Shown: positions 1 through 8,264, counted from the first letter of the stretch. The stretch is 17,525 nt of DNA from Sulfitobacter sp. (GCA_024636405.1 JAGXHC010000128.1:1-17525); one strand, 5' to 3'. A program made the numbers and translations. The notes: generated by a model from the sequence alone, not told the origin.

Positions 1-1
1 G

Positions 2-238
2 CACGTGATCGGCATTTCGTCGCAGGCCGCCGGGCACAAAACATTGGCACCACAACTGATCAAGGCGCTGAATGACGCGGGCGCAGGAGATATTCTGGTG
101 ATCTGCGGTGGGGTCATCCCGCAGCAGGATTACAAATTTCTATACGATGCAGGCGTCAAAGCGATCTTTGGGCCGGGCACAAACATTCCGGCCGCCGCGC
201 AGGATATCCTGAAACTGATCCGCGATGCGCGCGGCTGA
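2..238 (+). CDS. mcmA: Methylmalonyl-CoA mutase, C-terminal end (partial)
   Basis: This is the last 78 codons of a gene that begins before the window. The protein would be the adenosylcobalamin-dependent enzyme that interconverts (R)-methylmalonyl-CoA and succinyl-CoA, used in propionate breakdown and in the ethylmalonyl-CoA pathway of many Rhodobacteraceae. The visible part is the end of the B12-binding Rossmann-like domain. The segment [12 protein letters not shown] and the later [10 protein letters not shown] and FGPGTNIP match the conserved end of methylmalonyl-CoA mutases (E. coli ScpA, human MUT). The related ethylmalonyl-CoA mutase is less likely, because the FGPGT ending and the short tail fit MCM better. 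The B12 His motif and the catalytic barrel lie outside the window. The stop is TGA at 236-238, and a small hairpin follows. Identification is firm; the symbol (mcmA, scpA or bhbA) is a naming choice. Confidence 0.9.
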   Translation, partial: HVIGISSQAAGHKTLAPQLIKALNDAGAGDILVICGGVIPQQDYKFLYDAGVKAIFGPGTNIPAAAQDILKLIRDARG

Positions 239-247
239 GCCGATATC

Positions 248-262
248 GGGGCGACGTGCCCC
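248..262 (+). terminator. Candidate hairpin after mcmA
   Basis: GGGGC and GCCCC (248-252 and 258-262) form a 5-bp all-GC stem with a 5-nt loop, starting 10 nt after the mcmA stop. There is no run of T after it, so an intrinsic terminator is only a guess; such hairpins are frequent by chance in GC-rich DNA. Confidence 0.25.
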
Positions 263-314
263 CACCACGAAATACCTGCGGGACGCGGGACGCGGGCGCG
301 CCGTCAATACGTGT

Positions 315-350
315 TTGACACGCAAAGGGTCTTCTTGCGACAGCTACAAT
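315..350 (+). promoter_or_regulatory. Candidate promoter elements before the VOC-family gene
   Basis: A perfect TTGACA lies at 315-320 and a TACAAT at 345-350. The -10-like box would put the transcript start near 357, giving a leader of about 37 nt before the ATG at 394 with AAGGAG at 381-386. The 24-bp spacing is too long for a standard sigma-70 promoter, so either only one box is used or the pair is fortuitous. Confidence 0.3.
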
Positions 351-393
351 GTGGGGCGCAGACCAATGGCCGCCGCCAACAAGGAGAACCGAC

Positions 394-1005
394 ATGGAGC
401 TTGATCATCTGGCCGTCGCCGCACAAACGCTGGATGCGGCAGCAGATCATGTGGTGCAGACGCTGGGTGTGCCGCTACAGGACGGCGGGCGACATGATGT
501 CTTTTACACCCATAACCGTCTGCTGGGGCTTGCCGACGGGCTCTACCTCGAAGCGATTGCCGCCGATCCTGACGCGCCCGCACCTGCGCGCCCGCGCTGG
601 TTCGATCTTGACCGGTTCACAGGCCCGCCGCGGCTGACCAACTGGATCTGTCGCTGCACAGATCTGGATGCAACGCTTGCGGCCCTGCCCGAGGGGTTTG
701 GAACCCCGGTCGCTCTGCGGCGCGGGGATCTGTCCTGGCGCATGGCGGTGCCGAATAGTGGCATTTTGCCCTTTGACAACTGCGCCCCGGCGCTGATGCA
801 ATGGGACGGTGATATTCATCCGGCGGCGCGGCTGACCGCATCTGGCCTGCGCATGACGGACCTCACGGTGCAGCATCCGCGCGCCGATGCCCTGCGCGCG
901 CTGCTGGCCCCGTTTCTGCACGATGCGCGCATCACGTTTGTGACCGGCGACGCAGGCCTTGCCGCGCAGTTCGAGCGGGACGGACATCGCGCCGTGCTGA
1001 CGTGA
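394..1005 (+). CDS. VOC superfamily (glyoxalase-like) protein
   Basis: A 203-residue protein resembling the Glyoxalase_3 (glyoxalase-like) branch of the vicinal oxygen chelate superfamily. It opens with the typical first beta strand MELDHLAVAA. A second half-domain starts around TASGLRMTDLTV (roughly residue 150), giving the pseudo-duplicated layout. Members bind a metal and act as lyases, dioxygenases or isomerases, but the substrate cannot be inferred here. An in-frame ATG at 349 exists, but the ATG at 394 has AAGGAG seven bases upstream and the family begins at this strand, so 394 was chosen. The stop overlaps the start of the next gene by 4 nt (GTGA), implying translational coupling with the acetyltransferase. 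No signal peptide is visible; it is probably cytoplasmic. Family is fairly sure; function is unknown. Confidence 0.75.
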   Translation: MELDHLAVAAQTLDAAADHVVQTLGVPLQDGGRHDVFYTHNRLLGLADGLYLEAIAADPDAPAPARPRWFDLDRFTGPPRLTNWICRCTDLDATLAALPEGFGTPVALRRGDLSWRMAVPNSGILPFDNCAPALMQWDGDIHPAARLTASGLRMTDLTVQHPRADALRALLAPFLHDARITFVTGDAGLAAQFERDGHRAVLT

Positions 1006-1499
1006 CCCTGCGCGCGGCGACGGCGGATGATGCGGGTGCGATTGCTGATTTATGGAACGTCGTGATCCGTGACACGCTGGCAACATTCACGACCCGGATC
1101 AAGTCAGCCGACGAAATGGCAGCACTAATCCATGCACGCTCAGACGCTTTCTGGGTCGCCGTGCAAGACGAAACCGTGCTGGGTTTCGTGACCTACGGTG
1201 CTTTTCGTGCGGGGCCGGGATATAGCGCGACAGTGGAACACAGCATCATTCTGGCGCCCGCCGCACAGGGGCGCGGCTTGGGCCGGGCGCTGATGACCCA
1301 TGCTTTGGCGGCGGCGAAGGCGCAGGGCCATCACACGGTGGTCGCCGCGATCAGCGGGGCAAATCCGGGGGCCGTCGCATTTCACGGCGCGCTGGGGTTT
1401 GATCACGTCGGGCGGATGCCACAGGTCGGGCGCAAGGCGGGGCAATGGCTTGACTTGATTTTGATGCAGAAAACGCTTCCTTGCCTCCTGACTTCCTGA
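1002..1499 (+). CDS. GNAT family N-acetyltransferase (phosphinothricin acetyltransferase-like)
   Basis: A 165-residue single-domain GNAT protein. It transfers an acetyl group from acetyl-CoA to an amine. The acetyl-CoA pyrophosphate-binding loop is QGRGLG at residues 89-94 (Q/RxxGxG/A), preceded by the beta strand VEHSIIL. The later ISGANPGAVAFHGALGF is the strand-helix unit seen in the Pat/Bar/MddA (YncA) subgroup, which acetylates phosphinothricin-like compounds or methionine sulfoximine and sulfone. The real substrate is not known, and a herbicide-resistance role should not be assumed. The start is GTG at 1002, inside the stop of the VOC gene, so translation is likely coupled. The next gene begins 23 bp downstream. 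Confidence 0.85.
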   Translation: MTLRAATADDAGAIADLWNVVIRDTLATFTTRIKSADEMAALIHARSDAFWVAVQDETVLGFVTYGAFRAGPGYSATVEHSIILAPAAQGRGLGRALMTHALAAAKAQGHHTVVAAISGANPGAVAFHGALGFDHVGRMPQVGRKAGQWLDLILMQKTLPCLLTS

Positions 1500-1522
1500 T
1501 TTGAAACCGATAACGTCTGCCC

Positions 1523-2203
1523 ATGTCGATCTGGACCCGCATCACCGAAGCCTTGTCCGCCCTCGCCACTGGTGAAGGGCTGTCTGCGGTATTTGACCGC
1601 CTGCGCACGCCGCCGGAACGGTCCGTGGCCTTCACCATTGCGGTGATTGCACTGGGCGCAAAGATGGCCAAGGCCGATGGTCAGGTCACCCGCGACGAAG
1701 TCACCGCCTTTCGCGAGGTATTCCAGATTGCCGAAGGCGATACGGCAGGGGCGGCGCGGGTGTTCAATCTGGCCCGGCAGGACGTCGCGGGCTTTGAGGA
1801 TTACGCCGCGCGGATTGCCGCGATGTTCGGGGACCAGCCGGACATGTTGACGGATCTCATGGAGGGTCTGTTTCACATCGCCATGGCCGATGGCGCCTAT
1901 CACCCCAACGAAGAAGCTTTCCTGGCCCAGGTGTCCGAAATCTTCGGGCTGGACGAAAACACCTTTGCCTCCCTTGAGGCGCGTTTTGTGCCCGATACAT
2001 CGCCATTGCCCCATACTGTGCTGGGCATAGCACCCGGCGCCACGAAACAAGAAGCCCGCGCCGCATGGCGCAAGCTGGTTCGGGCCAATCACCCGGATGT
2101 GCTGGTGGCGCGCGGCCTGCCGCAAGAAGCGGTGCGGATGGCCGAAAAGCGGATGATCGACATCAACCGCGCATGGGAGACGTTGCAGGCCAAATGGGCC
2201 TGA
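1523..2203 (+). CDS. TerB-DnaJ domain protein (DjlA-like co-chaperone)
   Basis: A 226-residue protein in two parts. Residues about 35-145 form an acidic helical TerB-like domain, with paired segments AKADGQVTRDEV and AMADGAYHPNEEAF that are typical metal-binding-like helices. A C-terminal J-domain starts around residue 170 (HTVLGIAPGAT) and contains the HPD tripeptide at 190-192 needed to stimulate the ATPase of DnaK. This arrangement matches DjlA/DjiA co-chaperones, but the N-terminal membrane anchor of E. coli DjlA is not evident, so it may be soluble. No good Shine-Dalgarno sequence lies before the ATG at 1523. The stop TGA shares one base with the start of the next gene (TGATG), so the two are probably co-translated. 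Client specificity is unknown. Confidence 0.8.
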   Translation: MSIWTRITEALSALATGEGLSAVFDRLRTPPERSVAFTIAVIALGAKMAKADGQVTRDEVTAFREVFQIAEGDTAGAARVFNLARQDVAGFEDYAARIAAMFGDQPDMLTDLMEGLFHIAMADGAYHPNEEAFLAQVSEIFGLDENTFASLEARFVPDTSPLPHTVLGIAPGATKQEARAAWRKLVRANHPDVLVARGLPQEAVRMAEKRMIDINRAWETLQAKWA

Positions 2204-3237
2204 TGCGCATCGCAACCTATAATGTGGAATGGTTTTCCGGACTGTTCGACACACACGACACCCTGTTTGACGATGACGCACCCTCGGGCCGCTTTGATGT
2301 CACGCGGCGCGCGCAAACCGCCGCTGTGGGGGCGGTGTTTCGCGCGATGGATGCCGATGCGGTCATGATCATCGAAGCACCGGACCAAAGCCGCAGCCAT
2401 GCCACGATCCGCGCGCTGGAAACCTTTGCGGCGCATTTCAATCTGCGCACCACCGACGCGATCATGGGGTTTTCAAACGATACCCAGCAGGAAATCGCGA
2501 TGCTCTACGATCCTGCGATGATGCAGATCCGCCATGATCCGCAAGGGCCGTTCACCGGGCCGGACGGGGCGGCGGGGGCCCCGCGGTTTGACGGCGCGCT
2601 GCGCATCGACCTTGATATCGACGCCACCGAAGATCTGGTGGTGTTCTCCAAACCGCCGCTGGAACTTGCCGTCACCACACGCGGCGGATTTTCGTTCCGC
2701 ATGATCGGCGCGCATCTGAAATCAAAGGCCCCGCACGGCGCCACCAACCCAGATGAAGTGGCGCGTTTTGGCATTGCCAACCGGCGCAAGCAACTGGCAC
2801 AGGCCGTCTGGCTGCGGCGCAGGATCGAAGAAATCCTGCCCCAGGGCACGCCGTTGATGGTGATGGGGGATCTGAACGACGGACCGGGTCTGGACGAATT
2901 CGAGCATCTGTTTGGCCGGTCCTCCGTCGAGATTGTCCTGGGCCATGACGGGCCGATGCAGCTTTTTGATCCGCATGCCAAACGCGCGCTCAGCCGGCGT
3001 TTGGGCGCCATGCCCACCACCTCGCGTTTCTGGATCAGACAAGAAGCGCGATTTCTTCAGGCCCTGCTGGATTACATCATGGTAACGCAGGATTTTCGCA
3101 CGCGCGGCGCGAAATGGCGCATATGGCATCCGATGGACGATCCCGAATGCTGGCACACTCCGGCGCTGCGCGATGCACTGATCACGGCGTCCGATCATTT
3201 TCCGGTCACGATAGAGTTTGACGATAGCGCCACTTGA
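2203..3237 (+). CDS. Endonuclease/exonuclease/phosphatase family protein
   Basis: A 344-residue member of the EEP (DNase I-like, exonuclease III) fold. Characteristic sites are visible: TYNVEWF with Asn7, a metal-binding Glu58 in MIIEAPD, GDLND with Asp223 and Asn225, and a C-terminal SDHF with Asp331-His332. All core catalytic positions are therefore present. Substrates in this superfamily range from DNA and RNA to phospholipids and phosphoinositides, and none can be chosen here. The open frame extends upstream to 2065, but that part lies over the DjlA-like gene. The ATG at 2203 overlaps the previous stop by one base and directly precedes the first conserved strand. There is no signal peptide, so a cytoplasmic enzyme is likely. 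The TTGACA that may serve the next gene overlaps its stop codon. Confidence 0.8.
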   Translation: MRIATYNVEWFSGLFDTHDTLFDDDAPSGRFDVTRRAQTAAVGAVFRAMDADAVMIIEAPDQSRSHATIRALETFAAHFNLRTTDAIMGFSNDTQQEIAMLYDPAMMQIRHDPQGPFTGPDGAAGAPRFDGALRIDLDIDATEDLVVFSKPPLELAVTTRGGFSFRMIGAHLKSKAPHGATNPDEVARFGIANRRKQLAQAVWLRRRIEEILPQGTPLMVMGDLNDGPGLDEFEHLFGRSSVEIVLGHDGPMQLFDPHAKRALSRRLGAMPTTSRFWIRQEARFLQALLDYIMVTQDFRTRGAKWRIWHPMDDPECWHTPALRDALITASDHFPVTIEFDDSAT

Positions 3238-3269
3238 CACTCGCAAAACGACAGTGACCGCCCTATATT
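3234..3269 (+). promoter_or_regulatory. Candidate promoter elements before the exported helical protein gene
   Basis: TTGACA at 3234-3239 overlaps the preceding stop, and a good -10-like TATATT lies at 3264-3269. The -10 box would place the transcript start near 3276, almost at the ATG at 3277, so the mRNA could be leaderless; no Shine-Dalgarno is visible. The spacing is 24 bp, the same as at 315-350 and longer than normal. Confidence 0.35.
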
Positions 3270-3276
3270 GATGTTC

Positions 3277-3654
3277 ATGAAACAGCTTGTGATCTCTCTT
3301 GGGGCCGCTGCCCTGTTTTCCCTGCCTGCCCAAGCGCAGGAACAGACCGAGGATCGCGGTCTGTCGCTGATGGAACGTGGCGCACAGATGTTCATGGAAG
3401 GCATCATGAAGGAAATGTCGCCGGCCTTTGAGGATCTGTCAGACCTCGCAGACCAGATGCGCCCGGCTCTGCGGGACTTTGCGCAGGAAATGGGGCCCAA
3501 ACTGCGTGAACTGGTGGACGAGGTCGACGACTGGAGCGTTTATCAAGCCCCCGAAGTGCTGCCCAACGGTGACATCATTATCCGGCGAAAACCCGATCAT
3601 CCGATGGTGCCGCCCGAAACCCCAACAGTTCCCACACCCCAGATCGACCTTTAA
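3277..3654 (+). CDS. Small exported helical protein, conserved hypothetical
   Basis: A 125-residue protein. It starts with a clear Sec signal peptide: MK, a hydrophobic stretch to residue 17, and an AQA cleavage site before QEQTED. The mature part is acidic and mostly helical, with the repeated pattern Met/Leu-Glu/Asp of amphipathic helices (LADQMRPALRDFAQEM, PKLRELVDEV). It ends in a proline-rich tail (VPPETPTVPTPQ). I recognise it as a roseobacter-type conserved protein that is sometimes labelled AAA+ ATPase in databases, yet no Walker A or B motif is present, so that label has no support. It probably resides in the periplasm. TTG at 3268 and ATG at 3271 are alternative starts; 3277 gives the most typical signal peptide. 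Its stop overlaps the ppx stop on the other strand. Function is unknown. Confidence 0.7.
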   Translation: MKQLVISLGAAALFSLPAQAQEQTEDRGLSLMERGAQMFMEGIMKEMSPAFEDLSDLADQMRPALRDFAQEMGPKLRELVDEVDDWSVYQAPEVLPNGDIIIRRKPDHPMVPPETPTVPTPQIDL

Positions 3655-5231
3655 CCGCTGGTGGTATCATCGGGTTTGGCGGTCTTGACCTGAACCTCGC
3701 ATCCCAAAGAGGCGCCCAGCGAATTCAGCCGCGATTCCGCGACCTCGCCATAAAGCGGGATCATGTCGGCGGTCAGCCACAGTTGCAGCAGTTTCTTTTT
3801 CGGAAACCAACGTAGTTCGCCGCGATCTTGATGTTTGTTCATCCACAGCATCGCGCCAAACCGCATCGCTTTGCCCAATATTTCCGCCTCGTTGCGGGTG
3901 CGTTCATCGACCATCTCATACAGATCCTCGAACCGGGTATTTTCACGTTTGTTGGAATAGCGGTGAAGCAGGGCAAGACCCAGATAGATCCGCTCGGAAT
4001 GTTTGAGACCCCCAAGATTGGCGCGGGTGGCGTTGTCGAAACAGGTTTCGGCCCGGTAATCGGGATGCGCGCGCCAGCTGACGTCGTGCAGCAGGCAGGC
4101 GGCCTTGACCAGCCGTTTGCGCGGTGTGGGCGCGTTTTTGTACAGCGGCAGGATGAAATTGTACAAAATCTTGCCAAACCCCGGCATCCGCGCGTCCTTG
4201 GCCTCGGCAAACCGGCAGGCTTCGATCAGCGGATCACGGTCGCGCAGGCGCTGCGGCATCTGCTCGTACAGCATGCCTTCGCGGATGCCGTAGCTTGAGA
4301 TGGCGATGTCCTTGGGGTGGAAGGTCTTGACCAGACGGCTCAGAACCTCCGCAGCGTAGGGCACAAGCGCGATGCGCGATGTGGAAATGCCGCAGGTCGC
4401 GCGCAACTCTTCCGTGCTGGTGTCCTTGATATATTTCACGGTGGCGCTGACGGACCTCACGGTCATGCGGTATTCGTGCAGCACATGCAGCGGATAGCCG
4501 CGGCGCACCATGTCGATACGCGCAATCGCGCGCCATGATCCACCGACCAGAAACAGCCGGTCGCGCTGTGCGCCCATCTTGCCCTGAAGCCCTTCCAGCA
4601 CGTCCTTGATGTGGGCCTGACGCGCCTTGGCGCCGCCTTTGATGTCTCGCAGCTTCAGCGGCCCCAGTTGCGATGTGACCCGCCGACCCACGCGGCCACC
4701 CGAAATTTCGGCCAGCTCCATGGATGATCCGCCAATGTCACAGACCAGACCATAGGCACCCGGCCAGCCCAGCAACACGCCTTGCGCCGAAAGCCGCGCC
4801 TCTTCTTCGCCGTCGATGATGCGGATGCGCAGACCGGTTTCGCGCAGCACAACGGCACAAAATTCGCGCCCGTCGGATGCATCGCGCACCGCAGCGGTGG
4901 CCACGACCGTCAGTTCTGACAGCCCCATGCCATCGGCCAGCTTTGAAAACCGCCGCATGGCAGACAGCGCGCGCACCCGGCCTTCGGGCGACAGATGGCC
5001 GGTCTCCGACATGCCCGCCCCCAGCGCACACATGATCTTTTCGTTATAGAAATACGCAGGCGACCGCGCCGCGCCGTCAAACACCACCAGCCGGACAGAG
5101 TTCGATCCGACATCGACAACGCCAACACGCGCCAGCGCCCGCGCGCCGGGGTCCTCAAAAAGCGGTTTGTCGAACAGACCCAGTTCGGCCACACCGGTTT
5201 CGGGGACGGCTGAGGCGCTGGGTGGGGGCAT
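3651..5231 (-). CDS. ppx: Exopolyphosphatase (Ppx/GppA family)
   Basis: A 526-residue enzyme, close to the length of E. coli Ppx (513). It removes terminal phosphate from polyphosphate, and family members may also act on pppGpp. The actin-like phosphate-binding loop is VDVGSNSVRLVVFD (Asp40 to Asp52). IIDGEEEARL and the second phosphate loop DIGGSSMEL follow, the usual catalytic-domain signatures. The C-terminal half contains an HD-like helical domain with LLHDVSW (His382-Asp383), as in long Ppx proteins. The start at 5231 has AGGA six bases upstream. The gene lies 112 bp after ppk on the same strand, so the pair probably forms a unit that balances polyphosphate synthesis and breakdown. Its TAA stop lies inside a TTAA shared with the convergent gene's stop. 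Confidence 0.93.
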   Translation of the reverse strand: MPPPSASAVPETGVAELGLFDKPLFEDPGARALARVGVVDVGSNSVRLVVFDGAARSPAYFYNEKIMCALGAGMSETGHLSPEGRVRALSAMRRFSKLADGMGLSELTVVATAAVRDASDGREFCAVVLRETGLRIRIIDGEEEARLSAQGVLLGWPGAYGLVCDIGGSSMELAEISGGRVGRRVTSQLGPLKLRDIKGGAKARQAHIKDVLEGLQGKMGAQRDRLFLVGGSWRAIARIDMVRRGYPLHVLHEYRMTVRSVSATVKYIKDTSTEELRATCGISTSRIALVPYAAEVLSRLVKTFHPKDIAISSYGIREGMLYEQMPQRLRDRDPLIEACRFAEAKDARMPGFGKILYNFILPLYKNAPTPRKRLVKAACLLHDVSWRAHPDYRAETCFDNATRANLGGLKHSERIYLGLALLHRYSNKRENTRFEDLYEMVDERTRNEAEILGKAMRFGAMLWMNKHQDRGELRWFPKKKLLQLWLTADMIPLYGEVAESRLNSLGASLGCEVQVKTAKPDDTTSG

Positions 5232-5343
5232 ATCATGTCCTGTAGCAAGCGGCGTTGGCGCAAACTGACCCAGCAGGGCGGGGCCGTCAATGGCGAGTTC
5301 GGCAAGAAATTTGCCCTTGGGGCGCGTGCTGCGCGCTGTGCGG

Positions 5344-7518
5344 TCAGTCCTCGGTATGGGTCAGCATCGGCACATCCGACGCCCCGGCAGAGCCACGGCC
5401 AGACAGCGACGGGTTTTCCATGAAGAACCGGTGGCAGTTGAACGTGAACTGACCTTCCGGCAGCGGTGGCCGGGTAAAGGTGCCGTCGGGCGCCATCACC
5501 CAGCTTTGTGCCACATCGGCAAGGTTCGCGGCCATGATCTGGCTGGTGATCTGCGCCTTGACGGTGGGGTTCTCGATCTCCACCAGCGTTTCCACCCGCC
5601 GGTTAAGGTTGCGCCCCATCCAGTCAGCGGAAGAGATAAAAACCCTCGCCTTTTTGTGCGGCAGGCCGTGGCCATTGCCGAAACACACGATGCGCGAATG
5701 TTCCAGAAACCGCCCGACAATGGATTTCACGCGGATGTTTTCCGACAGCCCTTTGACGCCCGGCCGCAGCCCGCAAATGCCACGGATCACCAGACTGATC
5801 TTCACGCCCGCCTGTGAGGCCGCGTAAAGCGCGTCAATCACCTCATCGTCGATGATGGAATTCATCTTGGCCCAGATTTCGGCAGGTTTTCCGGCGGCGG
5901 CATACTCCGCTTCGGCGCGGATCATGGCCAGCAACCGAGGCTTCAGCGTGGTCGGCGAGATCGCGAGGTTATCAAGCTTTTCGGGCTGCGCGTAGCCGGA
6001 CAGGTAATTGAAAACCTTGGTCGCGTCGCGCCCCAACCGCTGATCGCAGGTGAACAACGACAGATCGGTATAGATGCGCGCCGTGATCGGGTGATAATTG
6101 CCGGTGCCGTAGTGGGTATAAGTGACCAATTGGGTGCCTTCGCGCCGCACCACCGTCGAAATTTTGGCATGGGTCTTGAGGTCGATAAAGCCGTAAACCA
6201 CATGCGCGCCCGCGCGCTCAAGCCGACGCGACTGGCGGATATTGGCGGCCTCGTCAAACCGGGCCTTAAGCTCGACCAGCGCGGTGACCGATTTGCCATC
6301 CTCCGCCGCCTCGCAAAGCGCTTCCACAATCGGGCTGTCACGCGACGTGCGGTAAAGCGTTTGCTTGATCGCGACCACATTGGGATCGCGCGCCGCCTGC
6401 GCAAGAAAACGCACGACCATGTCAAAGGTCTCATAGGGATGGTGCAGCAACATGTCTTTCTGGCGGATCGCCTCGAACATGTCGCCATCGTGGTCGCTCA
6501 CGCGCTCCGGCACACGCGGCGTGAACTGCGGCCAAAGCAGATCGGGCCGCGCGTCCGTCACCAGTTCGGACAGATCATCAATCCCGATCATGCCGTCAAT
6601 CTCGATGACGTCCTGCGGGCGCACGGCAAGTTCGGCCATGACCACGGACTTGAGCTTTTCCGGCGCGCCAATCGAATGGGTCAGGCGCACGACCTCCCCC
6701 CGACGGCGGCGTTTCAGGGCCACCTCGAATTCGCGCACCAGATCTTCGGCCTCGTCCTCCACCTCCAGATCGCTGTCGCGCAGCACGCGAAATTCAAAAT
6801 GCGCCTTCAGCCTGTACCCCGGAAACAGCCCCGGAATTTTGATCACAAGCAGATCTTCGAGCGGCAGATACCGCAGGCACCCATCCGGTGCCGGAAGCCG
6901 CACGAAACGGTCAATCTGCGCCGGGATCGGCAACAGCGCCTGCAAGGGGCGTTTGTCGGCAACACGCTCAAGCTGCAAGGCAAGGGCATAGCCGGTGTTG
7001 GGGATAAACGGGAACGGGTGCGCAGGGTCGATGGCAAGCGGCGACAGAACCGCGAACACCTGATTCATGAACACGTCTTCGAGGTAATTCAGATCTTCCT
7101 TGTCCAGATCGGCCGCACGTTCCAACATGATGTTCTGGGCGTCCATCGCGGTCATCAGATCAACCAGCACGCGTTGTTGCGCCATCATCAGATTGCGCGC
7201 GTCCTCGTTTATCAGCACCAATTGTTCCGCAGGCGACAGCCCGTCAGCGGCAGGCGTGGTATTGCCCGCCTGTGCCAGTTCGCGCAGCCCCGCAACGCGC
7301 ACGGTATAGAATTCATCAAGGTTGTCGGCGGATATCGACAAAAACCGCAGCCGCTCCAGCAGGGGCACGCGCGGGTTCTCCGCCTCTTCCAGCACGCGCC
7401 AGTTAAAGCCAAGCCAACTGAGTTCGCGATTGAAAAAGCGCCCCGTCCCCTCAAGGTCGAGATCGGGCAGTTCGGTGGCGGGCGGAAACGGCGCCTCAAG
7501 GAAATCGGCGTTGATCAT
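5344..7518 (-). CDS. ppk: Polyphosphate kinase 1
   Basis: A 724-residue PPK1 (E. coli 688). It reversibly polymerises the terminal phosphate of ATP into polyphosphate. The N-terminal domain begins with [19 protein letters not shown], the family hallmark, followed by the middle (head) domain and two phospholipase D-like C-terminal domains. The autophosphorylated histidine is His469 in THYGTGNYH, and the second active-site histidine is His607 in RFLEHSR. Both are intact, so the enzyme should be active. A short AAGG precedes the ATG at 7518. The gene lies 73 bp after hdaA and 112 bp before ppx, on one strand. No convincing Pho box or sigma-70 promoter was seen in the hdaA-ppk gap, which fits cotranscription from upstream. 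Confidence 0.96.
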   Translation of the reverse strand: MINADFLEAPFPPATELPDLDLEGTGRFFNRELSWLGFNWRVLEEAENPRVPLLERLRFLSISADNLDEFYTVRVAGLRELAQAGNTTPAADGLSPAEQLVLINEDARNLMMAQQRVLVDLMTAMDAQNIMLERAADLDKEDLNYLEDVFMNQVFAVLSPLAIDPAHPFPFIPNTGYALALQLERVADKRPLQALLPIPAQIDRFVRLPAPDGCLRYLPLEDLLVIKIPGLFPGYRLKAHFEFRVLRDSDLEVEDEAEDLVREFEVALKRRRRGEVVRLTHSIGAPEKLKSVVMAELAVRPQDVIEIDGMIGIDDLSELVTDARPDLLWPQFTPRVPERVSDHDGDMFEAIRQKDMLLHHPYETFDMVVRFLAQAARDPNVVAIKQTLYRTSRDSPIVEALCEAAEDGKSVTALVELKARFDEAANIRQSRRLERAGAHVVYGFIDLKTHAKISTVVRREGTQLVTYTHYGTGNYHPITARIYTDLSLFTCDQRLGRDATKVFNYLSGYAQPEKLDNLAISPTTLKPRLLAMIRAEAEYAAAGKPAEIWAKMNSIIDDEVIDALYAASQAGVKISLVIRGICGLRPGVKGLSENIRVKSIVGRFLEHSRIVCFGNGHGLPHKKARVFISSADWMGRNLNRRVETLVEIENPTVKAQITSQIMAANLADVAQSWVMAPDGTFTRPPLPEGQFTFNCHRFFMENPSLSGRGSAGASDVPMLTHTED

Positions 7519-7591
7519 AGGGGCCTTATGGCGGTTGCTCGTTACAAGATTGCGACATTATGCGGACGCTCGGGGGCAACTATCGCGCGCC

Positions 7592-8263
7592 TCAGCGGTC
7601 CTTGTCCAGCACCTGCGCCGCCAATGCGCGGGTGAGGGGCCGTTGCCGTGCCAGGCTGGCGGCATCCAGTAGGGCAATGATCGCGCCGGCCGCAGCAAAA
7701 GAGCGGTCCATGCGCGACAGCAGATAGGGGATCAGGTCAGGTTTCGGGGTCAGTTGACGGTCTGCCAGCAGCTTGACCAACACGGCGGCCAGCAGCGCGT
7801 CATCGGGCGCCTCAAGTGCTACACAGGTGGCGCCGCGCATCCGGCTGGTGACGTCCGCCAGGCTAAACCCCCATGCCGCGACCGGCCCGGTGCCCGTCAG
7901 CAGCAGCGCGTGACCTTCGGCCAGAACCATATTGTGCAGGTGGAACAGAGCTGTCTCTGCGTCTGCATCACCAGCGATCAGCGGCACGTCTTCAACTGCG
8001 ACATTGCCCTGCGCGAGGGCCGGGATATCGGCATGTTGCAGCGCTGACGCGTCGATGATCCGGGCGGTGGCAAGATCGGCCCAGACATGGACAAGATGGG
8101 TTTTGCCCGCACCCTGCGGCCCGGTCAGCACCAGCTTTGCGCCTGCCCAGCCTTGCCATGCGTCGATCATTGCGGCGGCCATGGCATTGGACGGTGCGAC
8201 GAAAAAATCGTCGCGCCCCAGCGCCGGGCGGCCGGGCAGATCAAAGCCAAGCTGGCGGGTCAT
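7592..8263 (-). CDS. hdaA: DnaA regulatory inactivator HdaA (AAA+)
   Basis: A 223-residue DnaA-related AAA+ protein. With the DNA polymerase sliding clamp it promotes hydrolysis of DnaA-ATP, preventing over-initiation (regulatory inactivation of DnaA, shown in Caulobacter). A Walker A motif GPQGAGKT lies at residues 48-55, and a Walker B-like VAVEDV lies around residue 90. The N-terminal RQLGFDLP resembles the clamp-binding peptide at the start of Hda proteins. The C-terminal DNA-binding domain of DnaA is absent, as expected. The open frame extends to 8359, but that part overlaps perM; the ATG at 8263 lies one base after the perM stop, so coupling is very likely. Adjacency to ppk is, from memory, seen in other alphaproteobacteria. 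Confidence 0.88.
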   Translation of the reverse strand: MTRQLGFDLPGRPALGRDDFFVAPSNAMAAAMIDAWQGWAGAKLVLTGPQGAGKTHLVHVWADLATARIIDASALQHADIPALAQGNVAVEDVPLIAGDADAETALFHLHNMVLAEGHALLLTGTGPVAAWGFSLADVTSRMRGATCVALEAPDDALLAAVLVKLLADRQLTPKPDLIPYLLSRMDRSFAAAGAIIALLDAASLARQRPLTRALAAQVLDKDR

Positions 8264-8264
8264 G

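Noticed and set aside
277..298. Short tandem repeat GGGACGC before the VOC gene
   Set aside because: Only about two copies in GC-rich filler; no sign of a functional array.
1002..1499. Herbicide or antibiotic resistance gene
   Set aside because: Pat-like GNAT proteins are common chromosomal enzymes acting on amino-acid analogues; nothing around it suggests a resistance island.
1403..2281. 292-codon open frame on the minus strand
   Set aside because: Antisense to the TerB-DnaJ gene, which has a correct J-domain HPD motif. Translation is Cys/His/Arg-rich without domains.
6091..7635. 514-codon open frame on the plus strand
   Set aside because: It lies opposite ppk, whose family motifs are unmistakable. 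The translation is rich in Arg, His and Gln with no recognisable domain, typical of an antisense shadow in GC-rich DNA.
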